A stretch of 64,000 nucleotides of DNA from Ciona savignyi (GCA_000149265.1 CH002721.1:425363-489362); one strand, 5' to 3'. Positions 1 through 11,954 are shown, counted from the first letter of the stretch. The notes: generated by a model from the sequence alone, not told the origin. Numbers and translations are program-made.

Positions 1-97
1 TCACAGCAGACCTTGCCTTAATACTGTAGTAAATTCGCGGTTTGTGTAATATCTTTTTTGCACATTATATTAAGTTTTGATAAAATTATTGAAGTAG

Positions 98-467
98 TAT
101 AGGATAGGATATTTATTTTCAACCCGGTGAATGGGAAAATCAAGTAAGTTTTGATAAAATTATTGAAGTAGGATAGGATACGATATTCATGTTTATTCCC
201 GTGAATGGGAAAACCAAGGCGGTTAAGACTTAGGTAATCGTCAGATCACCTCGCACCCACCGTCGGGTTACCAGAGCTATTGCAGTATGGTTTATATAAT
301 ACACACGTTCCTTTAATAAGTAAAGCCCATTAATCCGCTGGGTTCAGGCAATGTCCGGTAATTGCCTTGCCCAAGAACACAACCGACTAGCTAGCGAGCA
401 GTTTTGAACCTTCCACCTTTCGATTGAAAGGCGTCGCACTAAACTACCAGACTAACCGGTCGGACTG
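98..467 (-). repeat. S1 SINE (full copy plus tail fragment)
   Basis: A minus-strand copy of the S1 SINE family occupies about 172-467, with its (AGGAT)n-type tail at 173-182 and its tRNA-like head near 440-467. A second piece of tail only (98-143) lies just upstream, between two copies of a 26-base direct repeat starting at about 72 and 147. The family is recognised by a tRNA-like A box and B box (GGTTCGAAACT type), a middle block containing CCTTGGGCAAGGCACTT, and a tail of repeated ATCCT. Confidence 0.85.
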
Positions 468-736
468 TGAAGTAAGCCCCGCATGCACGGCTGTGGCTGT
501 TTCCTCCTGCCAATCATTTCCTATGACATGTGAATCGGCTATAATCTCCGCACGGATACTTCCCGTCTAATCCTTTTACCATATAACTGTGGCGTCTCGT
601 AAAAATTAGGTGTTATTTGTTTCTATTGTTTGACACTTGATCTTGTCTGACAATTCCCTGGCTAACAGTATTCAGCGAAGATGACTCTCGCAATCCGACA
701 ACTAATGAAAGGGGCTTTTATTCTCGCTTTTATTTA

Positions 737-1686
737 GGGGAAGAGTGGGTAAAATGGGCCCTTTAGTTGCAAATCGGATTTTTTACTGATATAAAGCCCG
801 CTGGACTTAAGTTTTTCATGTGGTGTCACCTAATACCAAAGTCTTCACACATAACATGTTAACTTTCTAATAATTTTTGTTAAATATATTTTATCAACAA
901 AGAAAAATATTTCGTTAGTGGCCCATTTTAGACAAGGGTGTAGTCTAAAATGGGCCCCGGCCCGTTTTCGACATTAACATTTCGCCAGATAACAGTATCC
1001 AGATTCGCTTCCCATATAAACAATGTTATTACTTTTCTTTTTATGATGTAGTTTGTTTTTTTTAATTTAACACTTTGGATTACAGCAATTACGTTTTATT
1101 TAATACCCAGTTACTAGTATACTAATGCAATAACACCTTGCTACTTTAGTGGAAGCATAACTATCAATTCATGTTATTAATAGCATTTAGAAAACCCGTT
1201 TAGTTTATTGTGAAACACATAATATGACTGTTAGTGCTAAGTCTAGCCCTTTAGTACTGTTAATGCTAAGTCTAGCCCCGTTAGTTACCAAATGAACACA
1301 GGGGGCCCATATTAGACAGGTGCCAACATACGACTTAAAATCTCTATAAAAAAAATTTAAAAAAAGAAGTTTTATTTCTACCAGTAAAAGTAGGTCTAGG
1401 CTATATAGTTCTATTTAACTACAGTAAAGTTTATTTTAGTATTTGATCTTTTCTATTATATATTAGCAGAAAACAAAAATTGCAAATTTAGATTCATACC
1501 TTCTCAAACCGAAATAGCTACAGAAAACATTGAGTTTGTCGATTTCACGCTCAAACTTCGGTTTGGAGATTCCATAATTTGATATACTGACACTGGTTTT
1601 TGCAGCAAATTTTTATTCTTCAAAATATATTGAAAATTGGAGGGGGCCCATTTTACCCAAGTGGCCCATTTTACCCACTTTTCCCC
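737..1686. mobile_element. Non-autonomous TIR DNA transposon (950 bp, TA target site)
   Basis: The ends are near-perfect inverted repeats of about 24 bases: GGGGAAGAGTGGGTAAAAT at the left and its complement, with one mismatch, at 1663-1686. Both ends are flanked by TA (735-736 and 1687-1688), as expected for a Tc1/mariner-type insertion. The 11-base block GGCCCATTTTA recurs inside; at 920-956 two copies face each other and form a hairpin. No transposase reading frame is present, so it would depend on an enzyme encoded elsewhere. Family assignment rests only on the TA duplication. Confidence 0.8.
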
Positions 1687-1842
1687 TATAAGCTGACACA
1701 GTGAAGTGTATACATTTCAAATAATTCAATTTCGCTGTTAGATTCGTTATTAACGGTCCCATTTGGAAAAATGGGACAACATATTGTTTTTGTCCGTTTT
1801 TTTTTTCTTTTTTTTTCTTTTTTTTTTTTTCGTCAAAGGTTT

Positions 1843-3850
1843 GACAGGCATGGCATGGCGCCCCGACATCTACCAGAATGAATTATCGAATCGTAATGAA
1901 ACTTAGTCAGTCGTTAGACAACATGGTCTAGATATGCAGAAACCAAAATTTTGGGTAACAAATCAAGGGGAATTCCCCTGGGAGGGTAAAAACCAAAACG
2001 GGTATTTTTTATGAAAAAATTTAGCTTTTTGTGGCATGGCGCTTGCACGGCTGCTCTAATTTGAATCATATTTGTTGAAAAGTAAGAGTGTTAGTGACTG
2101 ATTTAACACTTAAAAGAAATAAAAAAATTACCTAGGGAAATACCCTAAAAAATCGATTTTGTACTGAAATCATGATTGTGACAGGCATGCCATGTCGCCC
2201 CGACATCTACCAGAAGGAGTAATGGAATCGCAATGAAAATTGGAAATTTTTTAGACAACATGGTTTAAGATATGCAGAAACCAAATTTTTGGGTAGTAAA
2301 TCAAGGGGAATTCCCCTGGGATGTTAAAAACCAAAACGCTATTTTTTTCTAAAAAATTAGCTTTTCAGGCCATAGCGCTTGAACGTCTGTTACAATTTGA
2401 ATCAGATTTCATGGAAGGTAAGTGCATTAGTCACTGATTTAACACTTAGAAGAAATAATGAAATTACCTAAGGAAATTTTTTTCGTCAAACGCTTGACAG
2501 GCATGGCATGTCGCCCCGACATCTACCAGAAGGAATAATGGAATCGCAATGAGACTTTGCCATTTGTTAGACAACATGTCCTAGATGAACAGGAAACCAA
2601 AATTTTGGGAGATAAAAACAGGGGAATTCCCTTGGGACGCTAAAATCCAAAACGGTAATTTTTGCTAAAAAATTAGCTTTTTTGGGCATAGCGCTTGAAC
2701 GGCAGCTCCAATTTGAATCAGACTTGGTGAAATGTAAGTGAATTAGTAACCGAATGAACACTTGAAAGAAATAAAAAAATTACCTAGGGAAATACCCTAA
2801 AAAATAAGCTTTTGTTCTCAAATCATGATTGTGACAAGCACGCCATGTCGCCCCGACATCTACCAGAAGGAAAAATAGAATCGCAATCAAACTTTGTTAT
2901 TTGTTAGACAACATGTTCTAGATGAGCAGAAACCAAAATTTTGGTTAATAAATACAGGGGAATTCCCCTGGGTCGTTAAAAACCAAAACGGTATTTTTTT
3001 TCTAAAAAAATAGTCTTTTTTGGTCATAGCGCTTAAACGGATGCTACAATTTGAATCAGATTTGGTGCAATGTAAGTGCATTAGTCACTGATTATACATT
3101 TAAAAAACATAAAAAATTACTTAGGGAAATACCCTAAAAAATAGGATTTTGTTCTCAAATCATGATTGTGACAGGCATGCCATGTCGCCCCTAAATCAAC
3201 CAACAGAAGTAATGGAATCGCAATGGAAATTTGACATTTGTAAGAAAACATGGTCTAGATATGCAGAAACCAAAATTTTGGGTGATGAATCTAGGGAAAT
3301 TCCCCTTAGACCTTAAAAACCAAAACGCTATTTTTTCTAAAAAAATAGCATTTTTTGGGCATAGGGCGTGAACGGTCGTTACAATTTAAATCAGATTTGG
3401 TGAAATGTTAAAACATTAGACACTCTGTTCCAATTAAAAAAAAAGTAAACATTTAGGCCTACTTATAGGTTAATTTCCATGAAACGAAGATATGTTTCTG
3501 AATTGTGATTTTGACAGGCATGCCATAGCCTATCGCACCAACATCTCCAACAAGAAGTCAACAAATCAGATTAAAACTTTAAGAATTGTTACATAACATG
3601 ACTTACTTATGTAAAAACAAAAACTTATCTACTTAACCCAGGGGAATTCCCTGAAACAATGAAAAACTAAATCGGACTGTTTTGGGAATTTAGCTTTCTT
3701 TCACTACAGCGCTTGAAAAGAAGCTATAATTTAAACATTTTTGTTGAAATGTTCGTAAATTTAAGACGTTTATTCTTTATTTAACTAAACATGGAAAATA
3801 AGTTTGGTTTGTTAACTATGGGACCCATGCGTTTATGCTTGCAGAAACAA
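1843..3850. repeat. 337-bp satellite, about six units
   Basis: Units begin with GACAGGCATGCCATGTCGCC at 1843, 2180, 2496, 2833, 3170 and 3513. Three spacings are exactly 337 bases; the 316 step lacks a short segment and the last unit is degenerate. The first five units carry a version of GGGGAATTCCCC (degenerate in the fifth), followed by a CATAGCGCTTGAACG-type segment. Short open frames inside the units (2567-2761 and 2887-3081) are by-products of the repeat. Confidence 0.9.
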
Positions 3851-4915
3851 AAACTACATACTCAGTGTATAAAATACAAATTGTGGTTAGGGGCCCTGTA
3901 GCATGAATATATGGCATACAACATGGTGTTTTACAAATAGCTGATGGGTTAACACGTGGTTGACACTCTCTAGTTACTTAAGACTTTTGGGTTCATTGGT
4001 CGAATTTCATAAACTGCCGTGCCGTTAGACGTTGTTATTAGACTCTGGTTTCTTTAGTCGAATTTTAGACTGTCATATCATTAGACGATTTTCGATTTGT
4101 CGTTTCGTTAGACCACACTTTTAGACTGATTCGATTACACTACGTTTCGGCATAGGCGGATACATGTACAAAAAAGGCGACACAGCATGAATAGGGATTA
4201 TAGTCATTAAACAGAACTTTCTCGGGGTTGAGGCAATTTATAGGCTACGCTACAGGAAAACAAGTTGGTATTAGGCGGCCAAAAGCAGAAAATATATGGA
4301 ACAATGCAGAATCTACTAAATAACATAACAGCTTACATACGGTCGACATATTATTATTTTTCTTTTTATTATCAGATATCAGAAACGCGTTCTGGAATAC
4401 GGCCTTAAATACATAGCCTTCAGCGCATGTACTTTACTATGTTTTACCGCATGTACTTTACTATGTCAGTATATAAGCTGCAATAAAGAAACCTTTCGAG
4501 ACAGAGTCTTAATAGCTAGGGAACTTCAGGCCGCAGCTTTAGTACAAGACATAAGCACTCGACGAGCCCCAAGCAACAAAAGAATTGCTGGACGCCACAA
4601 TACAACGAACTTCTTAGGTTAAACCGAAATTGCCTTAATTGTATAGTTAGCCGACGTACAACACAATGAAAAATTAACCCAAACACCAATTCGACGATTT
4701 CCGTTTTAATAATAACCCCCTTAATTTTTCCATTAGCGAAAATAAACATAAACAACATCTCTATCAATTTCGAATTAAATTATTCATTTTAACTTGATTC
4801 ATTCATTGACTCCAGGAAAGCTTACATCATGTAATACTTCCATGCTGTTCTGATTCCGCCCAGATGTACTTATATCCCGAATCCAACGTGTAGCCGATCC
4901 GTGGCATGTATAGAG
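3851..4915. other. Intergenic, nothing recognised
   Basis: No supported gene. The stretch at 3980-4130 repeats the short word TTAGAC several times, and 4420-4465 has a short direct duplication (GCATGTACTTTACTATGT). An 83-codon minus-strand frame at 4516-4767 has no recognisable domain or neighbouring exon signal. Confidence 0.5.
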
Positions 4916-5605
4916 TAGGAAAGGAGATGGGATTTTCATGTTTGTTTCCGTGGTGGGAAAACCAAGGGGGTTAACACACGGACAATCGTCAGGTTACCGG
5001 AGATATTGCAGTGTGTTATGTATGATTTACACGTTTCTTTAATTTAGTAGAACCCATTAATCCGCTGAGTTTAGGCAATGTCTGCCAAGCGCCTTGCCCA
5101 AGGACACAATCGATTAGCTATAGCGACCAGAATCTAACCTGCAATCTTTCGGTTAAAAGGCGTCACACTAAACCATCAGACTAACCGGTCGGACTATTCG
5201 TTTGTAATATTATAATAAATCTCTACCAATGTTTCCGCACATCATGCAGGTCGATATACTGGTGTTGAGTTTGTAATTACTTCCGCTGCTAATGCTCTGT
5301 CGGAAACCTCATTCTGTCAGTGCGTCGGTGTGCAGGAGCAGCCGAAAGGATCAAACCGCTGGCTACATTCAAACCAAACGCTGGCTGGTCGGTTGTATAT
5401 AATTGGGCAAAGGATACTTAGCTAACATCGCTTTTTTACCGCTGGAATAATAGGTTGTACTAAAACACACGAAATGTATTAAGTATATATATCACACTGA
5501 AACATACTTACATTTTTAAATGAGGATTTACCATGTGTTACTTTACGGTAATCTGACGATTGCCAGTTCGTTATAATTTTTATTTCAATCAAGCGAATGG
5601 ATTTC
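4916..5605 (-). repeat. Composite dispersed repeat, arm 1 (contains S1 SINE)
   Basis: An S1 SINE in minus orientation (4916-5195) is followed by a unique block (5196-5345), an S1 fragment (about 5375-5440) and an AT-rich block ending near 5605. The same four parts occur in reverse order and orientation at 11955-12662, so the whole ~700 bases is one composite repeat present twice as an inverted pair. Divergence by eye is roughly 10-20 per cent. Confidence 0.75.
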
Positions 5606-5819
5606 CTGCCGATAGCGATTTGACCGGTATTGGTATTAATATGGACAGATCAGAAAGATGCAATGCAGACTTTTTTTATCCAAGTTTTTTTTTAAATAAA
5701 TGGTTATCAAGTTCACCGTAAATTTGATTTATTAAAAAAAATGTTTCGTAAAACTAGAAAATGGTCGGAGTCTCTTAAGGATAACGTTTGGTTCGTGAAT
5801 TGTATCTATTGAACCTGTC

Positions 5820-6062
5820 GGTTGCAGGTGCGAAACTGGTCGCTACCTAGTCAGTTGTGTCCTTGGGCAAGGTACTTAACGGACATTGCCTGAACCTAGC
5901 GGATTAATTGGTTCTTCTAAATTAAAGAAACGTGTCTATCATATACAGCACACTACAATAGCTTCCGTAACCCGGCGGTGAGCGAGAGGTAATCTGACGA
6001 TTTCCCGTCTGTTTACCCCCTTGCTTATGTCATTTACAGGGATAAACATGAATATCCTATAT
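5820..6062 (+). repeat. S1 SINE, head-truncated
   Basis: Begins at the B box (GGTGCGAAACTGG), keeps the CCTTGGGCAAGG block and ends in the ATCCTATA tail. The tRNA-like A box region is missing. Confidence 0.85.
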
Positions 6063-6510
6063 ACTGCCCTATATAATAACCTCATTTTTTATCACCCAGT
6101 CCAAACTCTTTCTGTGACGTTTTAGCATATAATCAAACAGCATGGTGGCTGGACTGACTCGTGACGAATACGTCATCATCGGCTGACCAACTGCACATTT
6201 CTCCATTTACCTCATAGCTTGAGGCGATCAAGGATGATTTGCGGTTTTGCTTAAGAATGACTTCACGTTATCGCAGAACTTACACAGCTGCGTCATACCA
6301 CGTTGCCAGTCGCTCTGCATACAATGAATGACGAAATATGAAACCGGCACCGGTAACCAACTCCACATGCAGAATCAACGTGGAATAACACGGAGCCGAT
6401 AACCAATACCTTCATATTTTAAATACATGACATGATTGGGAACCAATATTTGTGTAGTACAAATGAAGGAATAGTGAACCGGTAATTCACTTCACATTTA
6501 GACTTAGTTA

Positions 6511-6786
6511 GTCCGACAGATTAGTCTGGTGGTTTAGCGACGCCTTTCAACCAAAAGGTTGCAGATTCAAAACTGACCGCTAGCTGTTCGGTTGTGTCCT
6601 TGGACAAAACGGACATTGCCTGAACCCAGTTGATTAATATTTTCTACCACATTGAAAGAACCAATCATATACAACACACTGCGATACCTCCGGTAACCCG
6701 ACGGTGGGCGCGAGGTGATCTGACGATTTCCCGTGTGCCCTTTGGTTTTCCCATTCACGGGGATAAAAATAAATATCCTGTCCTAG
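6511..6786 (+). repeat. S1 SINE, near full length
   Basis: Head with A box (GTCTGGTGGTTTAG) and B box, a middle block with a small deletion in the CCTTGG segment, and a tail ending ATATCCTGTCCTAG. The open frames 6567-6758 and 6630-6890 are products of this repeat, not genes. Confidence 0.88.
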
Positions 6787-7610
6787 TTAAGGCTTGGCTC
6801 GGCCACCTGCCGCTCCCAAGCCGTGTGCGGCTCTTTCATCCTTCCTTTGCGTCTTTTAATAATTTTATTGCTACCGTAGCGAGCATTTAATAAGTGTAAT
6901 GCATAAGTATACAGTGTTTGTTGTTTTCTTTTTATTACGAAAATATTTATTTTTGCGGTTCCGTCATTTTTATTTTGTATAATGTAGGTTTAAATGGTTC
7001 TTTAAGTGTTAAATGTAAAACCCCTGATTTAGAGGAATCAATCATGATTGATTGTACGTCTAATGGGGCCTTCGGCAACAAAACTATAGCGCACTGTTCA
7101 GGCGCTAATTAAACGCACTTGCAAGCGTATTTTTTAATTTAATTCATTCCTAAATTATTGGCCGTCAATGTGGTTTATATGCATACATCCCATAAAATTA
7201 AGTTTACAGTTTACTTTCGACAAAGAGAAACAGATGTTTATTCACCACAAAAGTAAAACAAATAACAGTGGTATTTTTACGTATAAAAGTTATGCTTCTT
7301 ATTTTTTGTGGACTACTTTACTTTACAATCAAATATTTGGTTATTTGAACGAAAATCCGAGTTAGAATATGATACTCATATTAATTCTCGGGGATAGAAC
7401 AGAGGGCGTAATTGCCTCGTGTCCACAGTCGGGTTAGTTAATTTTCAGACAGTGATGTAATTGAATGTTTTGTGTTTTGCTATTCGTGTCTTGAACCGAC
7501 GTCGCGGCGTCTTCCGAACCATTCACACCCATGGTCATTGCATGCATATCTGATCTTCGCAGTGAAATATTTTGATGCGTTTTATCACAATCGCCGTTCG
7601 TTGACTCAAA
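6787..7610. other. Intergenic, nothing recognised
   Basis: AT-rich spacer 3' of the first receptor gene. Short plus-strand frames here (6918-7365) have no domain, signal peptide or splice context that I can support. Confidence 0.5.
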
Positions 7611-8609
7611 TCAGCTTGAAGATGAGATACTATCAGATGGAAGAACTCGTACACCGTTCATCCTTGGCCTTTCCCCAGTAGTTCTCCGCCGTACAGTTCC
7701 AGCAACCATGCTTGGGCGCAGCGTGAAGGGAAACAACCTGGATTTCCAGTCTCTGAACGATAACACAATACACAACAATGCTATGAGAATGTTCGTGTTG
7801 TACAGCAGCTGGCCGAAGGTCCCGTATGAGTGGGGCAGGTAAAATTCTGGCAAGAGGGTGCACAACAAGTCCACTAAAGTCGCCAACGATGAAGTGACAA
7901 TAAGTCTTTTCATGAGCCGGACGTGTCTCTGCTTGATACTTGCAGTTGGAGATTTGTGGATGTACATTGGGTACAAAAGCAAGAACAGTAGAACTACTTG
8001 AAATAGGACAATAAACACAATGAACGTAATTGCCGATGCCATGTGAAAATAGTCGTTTTTGAAGAACACCCCACATCCAGACGACGTGCCTTGATATATG
8101 TTGTTGTATAAGTGTATACTTGTCGCTGCAACCACGCCCACCAGAATAAGTGCTATCATAAACCTGCTTAAAAGCCGAAGGAATTTGTTTGTGGCTAAAG
8201 CTATTGAACGAATCCTGTACAGTGCGCGTTGCCGAAGCCACAACACAATGTAGATTGCCAGCACTGCCAAACCGTAGAGTGGTGTTGAAGTCTTCCTCAG
8301 TCCGATACAAACTTCAGATGAGACATCGGACTTTACGACTTCGGGAAACAGCAGCAAAAACCTGATGATTCCTACGATACATCCCATAAAGGTAATTCTT
8401 CGCATCATGTCTGCCACAGTATCACGTACTATCAGTGACCTCTGGGCATTAAACACTGAATTCTTTTTCAGCACTCTGTATTCGTACACTAAAAGTGCTC
8501 CAATTAGGTAGATCATCACCAGGCAAATTACAATATTCAGTACGAGACTGACGATACGTTGCTCTTCATACATTCGAAGATCGACGCCACTTACTGTCCA
8601 GTTATTCAT
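7611..8609 (-). CDS. Orphan seven-transmembrane receptor-like protein, copy A
   Basis: An intronless 332-residue frame with an ATG at 8609. The N-terminus is short and carries a glycosylation sequon (NWT, residues 3-5). About seven hydrophobic segments follow, beginning near residues 21-45, 87-105, 115-130, 148-170, 190-215, 228-250 and 262-282. After the third segment comes VLWLRQRALYR, where class A receptors have the DRY region; after the seventh comes SFRDWKSRLFPF, which would start a helix 8, and then a Ser/Arg-rich tail. The protein is paralogous to the neighbouring copy B (9440-10453) on the same strand. I do not recognise a named family. A lineage-specific G-protein-coupled or chemoreceptor-like role is inferred from topology alone, and the ligand is unknown. 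Confidence 0.8.
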   Translation of the reverse strand: MNNWTVSGVDLRMYEEQRIVSLVLNIVICLVMIYLIGALLVYEYRVLKKNSVFNAQRSLIVRDTVADMMRRITFMGCIVGIIRFLLLFPEVVKSDVSSEVCIGLRKTSTPLYGLAVLAIYIVLWLRQRALYRIRSIALATNKFLRLLSRFMIALILVGVVAATSIHLYNNIYQGTSSGCGVFFKNDYFHMASAITFIVFIVLFQVVLLFLLLYPMYIHKSPTASIKQRHVRLMKRLIVTSSLATLVDLLCTLLPEFYLPHSYGTFGQLLYNTNILIALLCIVLSFRDWKSRLFPFTLRPSMVAGTVRRRTTGERPRMNGVRVLPSDSISSSS

Positions 8610-9439
8610 CTTGGCTGCATATAGGCGACGAATGGCATAAACAATAGCATGCTAGTAACCTGCTGTGAACTAAACCTTCTGCGGATATTTGATCGATATC
8701 TGATTCACCGTTGGCGACGATTTCAGTCATTCGTCGATAAGACGCACGTTGCTATTTCGGGCTGCATAAAAAAACCTGTTCTCTATAAAAAATGATTTCG
8801 TGTTACGTACAGAACGGGTATTGTCTTCGGCTGACATTCGTGCAGCTGCTCAGATCCTATACGCACGTTTAGGAAACGGGGAATATGCAATACCAGTATA
8901 TGATGGCGTGGTATATACAACTAGCCATTACGCATCGAGAAGCAAAACAGAAAAAAAACGAGTCCACTACAACTAAACAATGCGTCATCTAGACGAAGGT
9001 ATGGCACGTTTATTATATTGCTTTCCATTCGTTTGTACAAACACATGTTACTGTGCACACCTCAGCAACATATAACCGAAGTAAAATGTTTATTTTTTTT
9101 ATAAAAACGATTTCGAAAACTTATTAAAATATGGACTTTGTATTGTATTGTTTCACAGAGTAAGGTTTAAACGAATAGGATTGGTTTCGTGTTCGTATGT
9201 TCTGCTCTCTGGCTAGGTTTGAAACCAATAGGATTCAAATACTCTCCTTAATCACCCGTACACACAACCAGAGCGGGAAGTACTGCAGCAAAACCGAGGC
9301 AACAATATTTTGTTAATATGGAGCTAAAATATTAAAAGGACTATATAAATGTAAAGTGATTGTTAAATGTAATTTAAAGAATTAAATAGAGATATAACAT
9401 TTATAATGTTCAAATAAAACAGTTTTAAAAGTTATAGAG
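8610..9439. other. Spacer between the two receptor-like genes
   Basis: About 830 bases holding the 5' flank of copy A and the 3' flank of copy B. I see no further exon or dispersed repeat in it, and no convincing core promoter motif. Confidence 0.5.
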
Positions 9440-10453
9440 CTATGCTATTGTAGATATGCCGGTGTCTTCCGTGTTCTCGGTATTTCCCTTTCTCTTAACA
9501 GTTCCAACAACTGAATCCGAAGTTGCAGCAAACGGAAACAGCCTGGTTCTCCAGTCATTAAAAGATACGATGACCGCAGTTAGAGAGACCAGCATATCAA
9601 TATCGTACACCAGTTGTCTTGAACTACCGTAGGCTTTCTTCAGAACGAAGACGGAGACAATTCCACATATTATGTCCGTCGTTATTGCAACAGCGGTTGC
9701 AGCGGTTACACGTTTCACTAAAATCATTTCTTTAGGCGGTCCTGATCCGCTTCTAGATATTCCTGTGCTGTTAAGCGCTTTTATGTGTTGATATATCGGG
9801 TTAATTAACAAACCTAAAAGAATAATTTGAAAAAGAAGGGTTGAAACAAAAAAAATTAGTCCAGGTAGTAGTTTCCAAATTGTGCTCCATTCGACAACGC
9901 ATCCTCTTGCAGAGTTGGTGTATGCTCTTGAGGCCAAATACAGTACAACTGTACAGATGTTTGTAACAGCCATGATTATTACGACCGAGAAACTCAAGCT
10001 GCGTATAATCGGGTTACTCAGCTGCGCTAAAGCCTCCATTTTGTAGAACCCCCTCTGACGTATCCACAGTACGAGATAGACGCAGGTAATTATGGCAGAA
10101 TGGAGAACAGTTTTGACCTCTCTCACGTGTCTGCAAACTAGTCTTGAATCTTCTCCGTGACGTATCTCAACAAACTCGGTCGCCACCCTCCATAAAAGCA
10201 GGAACGAAGCTGCAAGACACAGCCATCTCATAGAGTCGGCCGATCTGTCCTTTATTACATTGCTTCGATTCCTCGACCGACGCAAGGTTCCTATCTCCGT
10301 GTTCTTCTTGTACACCAAGACCTCAAAAACGGCCAACACAGTGAATATGTACGACCCAACACAAGCCACCAAAATTGCAATGACAAGAGAAGCCACACGC
10401 TGACCTTGGTAGTCTTTTAAATCTGTTACATTTGAAACCACAGACGAGTTCAT
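9440..10453 (-). CDS. Orphan seven-transmembrane receptor-like protein, copy B
   Basis: An intronless frame of 337 residues from the ATG at 10453. The open frame extends upstream to 10480 but only through a GTG codon, and starting at the ATG gives an N-terminus like copy A: short, with sequons NSS and NVT. Shared marks with copy A are YxxQRxxSLV before the first membrane segment, VLWIRQRGFYK after the third, the motif LFQIILLGLLINPIY in the fifth, and SFNDWRTRLFPF after the seventh. Most positions outside these have changed, so the duplication is old. The tandem, same-strand layout argues for local gene duplication. Function is unknown; membrane receptor is an inference from topology. Confidence 0.8.
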   Translation of the reverse strand: MNSSVVSNVTDLKDYQGQRVASLVIAILVACVGSYIFTVLAVFEVLVYKKNTEIGTLRRSRNRSNVIKDRSADSMRWLCLAASFLLLWRVATEFVEIRHGEDSRLVCRHVREVKTVLHSAIITCVYLVLWIRQRGFYKMEALAQLSNPIIRSLSFSVVIIMAVTNICTVVLYLASRAYTNSARGCVVEWSTIWKLLPGLIFFVSTLLFQIILLGLLINPIYQHIKALNSTGISRSGSGPPKEMILVKRVTAATAVAITTDIICGIVSVFVLKKAYGSSRQLVYDIDMLVSLTAVIVSFNDWRTRLFPFAATSDSVVGTVKRKGNTENTEDTGISTIA

Positions 10454-10710
10454 TATAGTCTTTGCACAATACTCAACCACGTTTTCAAGTTTCGTATTCA
10501 GTGTGGCATGTTTCTTAGGCTACTGATGTGTCATCGATTCATAAATCAGGATATTACTCAGACGACGCAACTCACTACGCGATTTAACTTACACTGTTAT
10601 TGTCGCTTTTAAAACGCGAGCGTGGTTCACAGAGGCGTAAGCTATAAACACAGTAACACAGGAACATTCTTAAGAAAAAAACTATGCTATTATTTATATG
10701 GTGGGATATT

Positions 10711-11190
10711 TCGACCAAGTAGGTTTATGGGTTAATACCACGACTTTTAGTCAAAGGGTTGTAGGTTTGAAACTTGTCGCTAGCTGGTGGATTGTGTCCT
10801 TGGAACAGGCACTTAGTGAACATTATTGTCTTAATCCATACATTATACACTGCAATAGCTCCAGTAACTAGGCGCGAAGTAATTTGGCAACTTCTGGTAT
10901 AATAACTACCTCATGCTTATCCGTGTAAATGGAAAAAAGCAAGTGACGTTAACACACCGGCAATCGTCAAATCACCTCGCATCAACCATCGCTTTACCGG
11001 AGCTATTGCAATGTGTTGCATGAATCAGATGTTCCTTTAATTAGGTAGAACCAGTTAATCCAATTGGTTTAGGCAATGTCCGTTAAGCGTCTTTACCGAA
11101 GACACAATCGAATAGCTGGTGACTGGTTTCCAATCAGACATCCTTCGGCTAAAAGGCGACCCACTAACCAACCAAGCTAATTGGCGGGAT
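10711..11190. repeat. Two S1 SINEs, tail to tail
   Basis: A degenerate plus-strand copy (about 10711-10898) is followed directly by a more complete minus-strand copy (10911-11190). Both keep the B box and the CCTTGG segment in altered form; neither keeps a clean ATCCT tail. Confidence 0.75.
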
Positions 11191-11954
11191 AAGGAATTCT
11201 TGACCTATGTTGTTATTTTCTGGGTTATTGTCACATTTCTGTATTAAGCTATAGTGCAAGATCAGCTTTAGTTTTATTTGGAATATTACATAACGTTGTA
11301 ACCTATAAAGAGAGATAGGTCACGGATAGGTGGTTGGTTAATCAAAAGACTCTTATCTCGCTAGCCACCCTGGACATTAATTACCACTGCTGCCCATGTA
11401 TATGATACAAGGTGGGCTATTTAAAGAATAAAACTAGACAGTAGTCAGTGGCATGATGTGACTGAATTGGCGCTACAAGTATTTGATCAACTACAGACTA
11501 CTAACTCGAGACAACCACGTGTGAACCACCACTATATTTAAAACCACTGTTGAGTGTACGCTATATTTTCTTGCATGCAGAAACGATCAGTTTCCTGTCT
11601 ATCTTATCACCGGTGGTATAACGTATGTTTTTGCAAGCAAAAATGTAGTCCGACCGGTTAGTCTAGTAGTGGTTTAGTGTGAAAAATACCACCCTAATGT
11701 TTTCCCGAGTTACCAATCCAAACTTAATATTCATGTTTTCTTAATAAAGTATTCAAGTTATGAATTTAATGTTTTAACGGATTGTCGTGGTGCGGTTTGT
11801 GGGTCCCTTCGGCCCTTTCTCAGCTTATTTTATTCACCTACAACTTTTATTACAATATAAAGTAAATAATCCTCAACGGTTTCGAAACATCGGCTGTTAT
11901 AGAATAACCGGTGCCGAACATTGTGTCTCTCGGGAATTTTCCTAGCGCAATATA
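11191..11954. other. Intergenic, nothing recognised
   Basis: AT-rich sequence with a short S1 head remnant near 11650-11685. No supported coding sequence. Confidence 0.45.

Noticed and set aside
173..182. AGGAT repeats as telomere-like sequence
   Set aside because: They are the tails of S1 SINE copies and never exceed a few units.
9440..10480. Upstream start for receptor copy B at 10480
   Set aside because: The codon there is GTG; the ATG at 10453 gives an N-terminus matching copy A.
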